Shown here one piece after another: positions 20,726 to 21,682 of a stretch of 21,682 bases of DNA. Each line of letters starts with the position of its first letter. Position 1 is the first letter of the stretch. The stretch comes from CAYJPK01 sp964372035 (GTDB lineage Bacteria > Desulfobacterota > Desulfovibrionia > Desulfovibrionales > Desulfovibrionaceae): the NCBI GenBank assembly GCA_964372035.1, contig CAYJPK010000032.1, forward strand, positions 1 through 21,682. The letters run 5' to 3'. The position numbers and the translations under genes were made by a program. Below the pieces are notes generated by a model. That model saw only the letters and a program-made list of their open reading frames with translations, did no database searches and had not been told where the DNA came from.

Positions 20726-21631
20726 ATGCATCAAACAACAATAATGAGAGAATTTACCTGCACAGGAACTGGACTTCACAGCGGCGATCAAGTTCAAGTT
20801 AAAATCTGCCCTGCTCCTGAAAATACAGGCATTATCTTTGAATTAAATACAGTTTCTGGTATAAAAAGTTTAGAACTTAGTCCTGAATGTGTGATTTCTA
20901 CTGGTCTTGCAACAACTATTGGCTCTACAGACTTTAAAGTTTCAACAGTTGAGCACTTGCTTGCAACTGTTCGTGGCTTAAATATTGATAATTTAATTAT
21001 TAAGCCTGAGGGGCAAGAAATCCCTATATTAGATGGTTCAGCTTCTGAGTGGGTTCGCCTTTTCAGCCAAGCTGGCATCAAAAAACAAGAGGCAAAACGT
21101 ATAGTTTATGTTTTAAAGCGTCCTTTTGAAGTTAAAAATGGCGATAAATATATTAAGGCAAGTCCACATAATGGCTTTTATGTTGATTGCACAATTGATT
21201 TTCCTCATAAATCAATCGGTCAACAGCAAATGTCTATTGAGCTTACAGCATCAAACTTCATGCAAATTTCTAAGGCTCGCACTTTCGGATTTTTAAGAGA
21301 AGTTGAATATTTACAGAAAAATGGCTTAGCTCGTGGTGGTTCACTTGATAATGCTATTGTACTTGATGACAATGGTGTTTTAAATAGTGGTGGTCTTCGC
21401 TACGATAATGAATTTGTACGCCACAAAACCTTAGACTTTGTAGGCGATATGGCTATGCTTAGCTATCCACTTCTTGGCAGATTTGAAACTTTTTGTTCAG
21501 GCCATGAACTTAATAATATTTTCTTGCGTGAAGCAATGAAAGCTGGTGTTTTGCAAGCTGTTGAAGCTATTGCAAACAAAGAAATACAGAGTGATACAAA
21601 AATTGTTTGCGGCAAATGGGTTGCTGCTTAA
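20726..21631 (+). CDS. lpxC: UDP-3-O-acyl-N-acetylglucosamine deacetylase
   Basis: This 301-residue zinc enzyme catalyses the committed step of lipid A synthesis in the cytoplasm. Visible motifs are G-T-G-L-H-S-G near 13-19, S-T-V-E-H-L-L with E76 and the zinc ligand H77, L-D-G-S-A at 102-106, K-A-R-T-F-G-F near 173-179, the zinc ligands H223 and D227 in R-H-K-T-L-D, and the catalytic H250 in S-G-H. The ATG at 20726 is preferred to one four codons upstream because of GGAG at 20716-20719. The gene follows prmC by a 177-bp gap that holds its promoter(s). The stop codon is one base before the right terminal repeat. Confidence 0.96.
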   Translation: MHQTTIMREFTCTGTGLHSGDQVQVKICPAPENTGIIFELNTVSGIKSLELSPECVISTGLATTIGSTDFKVSTVEHLLATVRGLNIDNLIIKPEGQEIPILDGSASEWVRLFSQAGIKKQEAKRIVYVLKRPFEVKNGDKYIKASPHNGFYVDCTIDFPHKSIGQQQMSIELTASNFMQISKARTFGFLREVEYLQKNGLARGGSLDNAIVLDDNGVLNSGGLRYDNEFVRHKTLDFVGDMAMLSYPLLGRFETFCSGHELNNIFLREAMKAGVLQAVEAIANKEIQSDTKIVCGKWVAA

Positions 21632-21632
21632 T

Positions 21633-21682
21633 TAGTCGATGATGAAAAATATTTTAACATATTATAATAAAAGAATTTAGTA
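21633..21682. repeat. Right copy of the 50-bp perfect terminal inverted repeat
   Basis: The last 50 bases are the exact reverse complement of 2-51. The repeat starts one base after the lpxC stop codon, so its inner edge is sharp. Both copies read the same way relative to the gene just inside them (lpxC here, flgM on the left). The centre contains a small AAAATATTTT palindrome. What lies beyond is unknown. Confidence 0.9.

Overview
This AT-rich (roughly one-third G+C by eye) 21.7-kb window comes from a flagellated, chemotactic Gram-negative bacterium. Outer-membrane lipid A synthesis is shown by lpxC, a lipoprotein by a clear lipobox, flagellar control by flgM, and chemotaxis by cheX. The gene set (flgM with a small partner gene, a fused TIGR03960/TIGR03936 radical SAM protein, a DUF1269-like membrane protein, a DsrE-family protein, and a cheX/lipoprotein/coaBC string) fits a Desulfovibrionaceae-like member of Desulfobacterota best. 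The base composition recalls Lawsonia or an uncultured low-GC relative. The lineage is inferred from gene content; no search was run.

Layout. Positions 2-51 and 21633-21682 are a perfect 50-bp inverted repeat, so the window is probably a whole contig that ends in a repeated sequence. Next on the minus strand is a two-gene flagellar unit (a small partner gene, then flgM). It has a near-consensus sigma-28 promoter and a hairpin terminator, which is a classic anti-sigma feedback arrangement. From 1118 to 11707 lies a compact minus-strand gene string, read right to left: priA, two small unknown genes, a SAM methyltransferase, glucose-6-phosphate isomerase, a phosphohexomutase, cheX, a lipoprotein, coaBC, an unknown gene and a membrane metallophosphoesterase. 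Gaps are mostly under 45 bp, with overlaps around coaBC.

A 165-bp region between divergent priA and nth carries two promoters whose -10 elements overlap on opposite strands. nth ends in a hairpin shared with the convergent DUF1269-like gene. The fused radical SAM gene and a small, possibly Sm-like gene follow on the minus strand, each with its own hairpin terminator.

From 16295 the window turns to the plus strand through a divergent promoter region. A three-gene operon encodes a DsrE-family protein, a 913-residue protein of unknown function, and prmC. The 913-residue protein combines an exact CCHC zinc knuckle, helical TPR-like repeats and two C-terminal membrane helices. It is the most novel object in the window. 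lpxC closes the window and is preceded by an exact -24/-12 (sigma-54-type) sequence overlapping an extended -10.

No rRNA, tRNA, CRISPR array, transposase or phage gene was seen, and no gene-free stretch exceeds about 250 bp.
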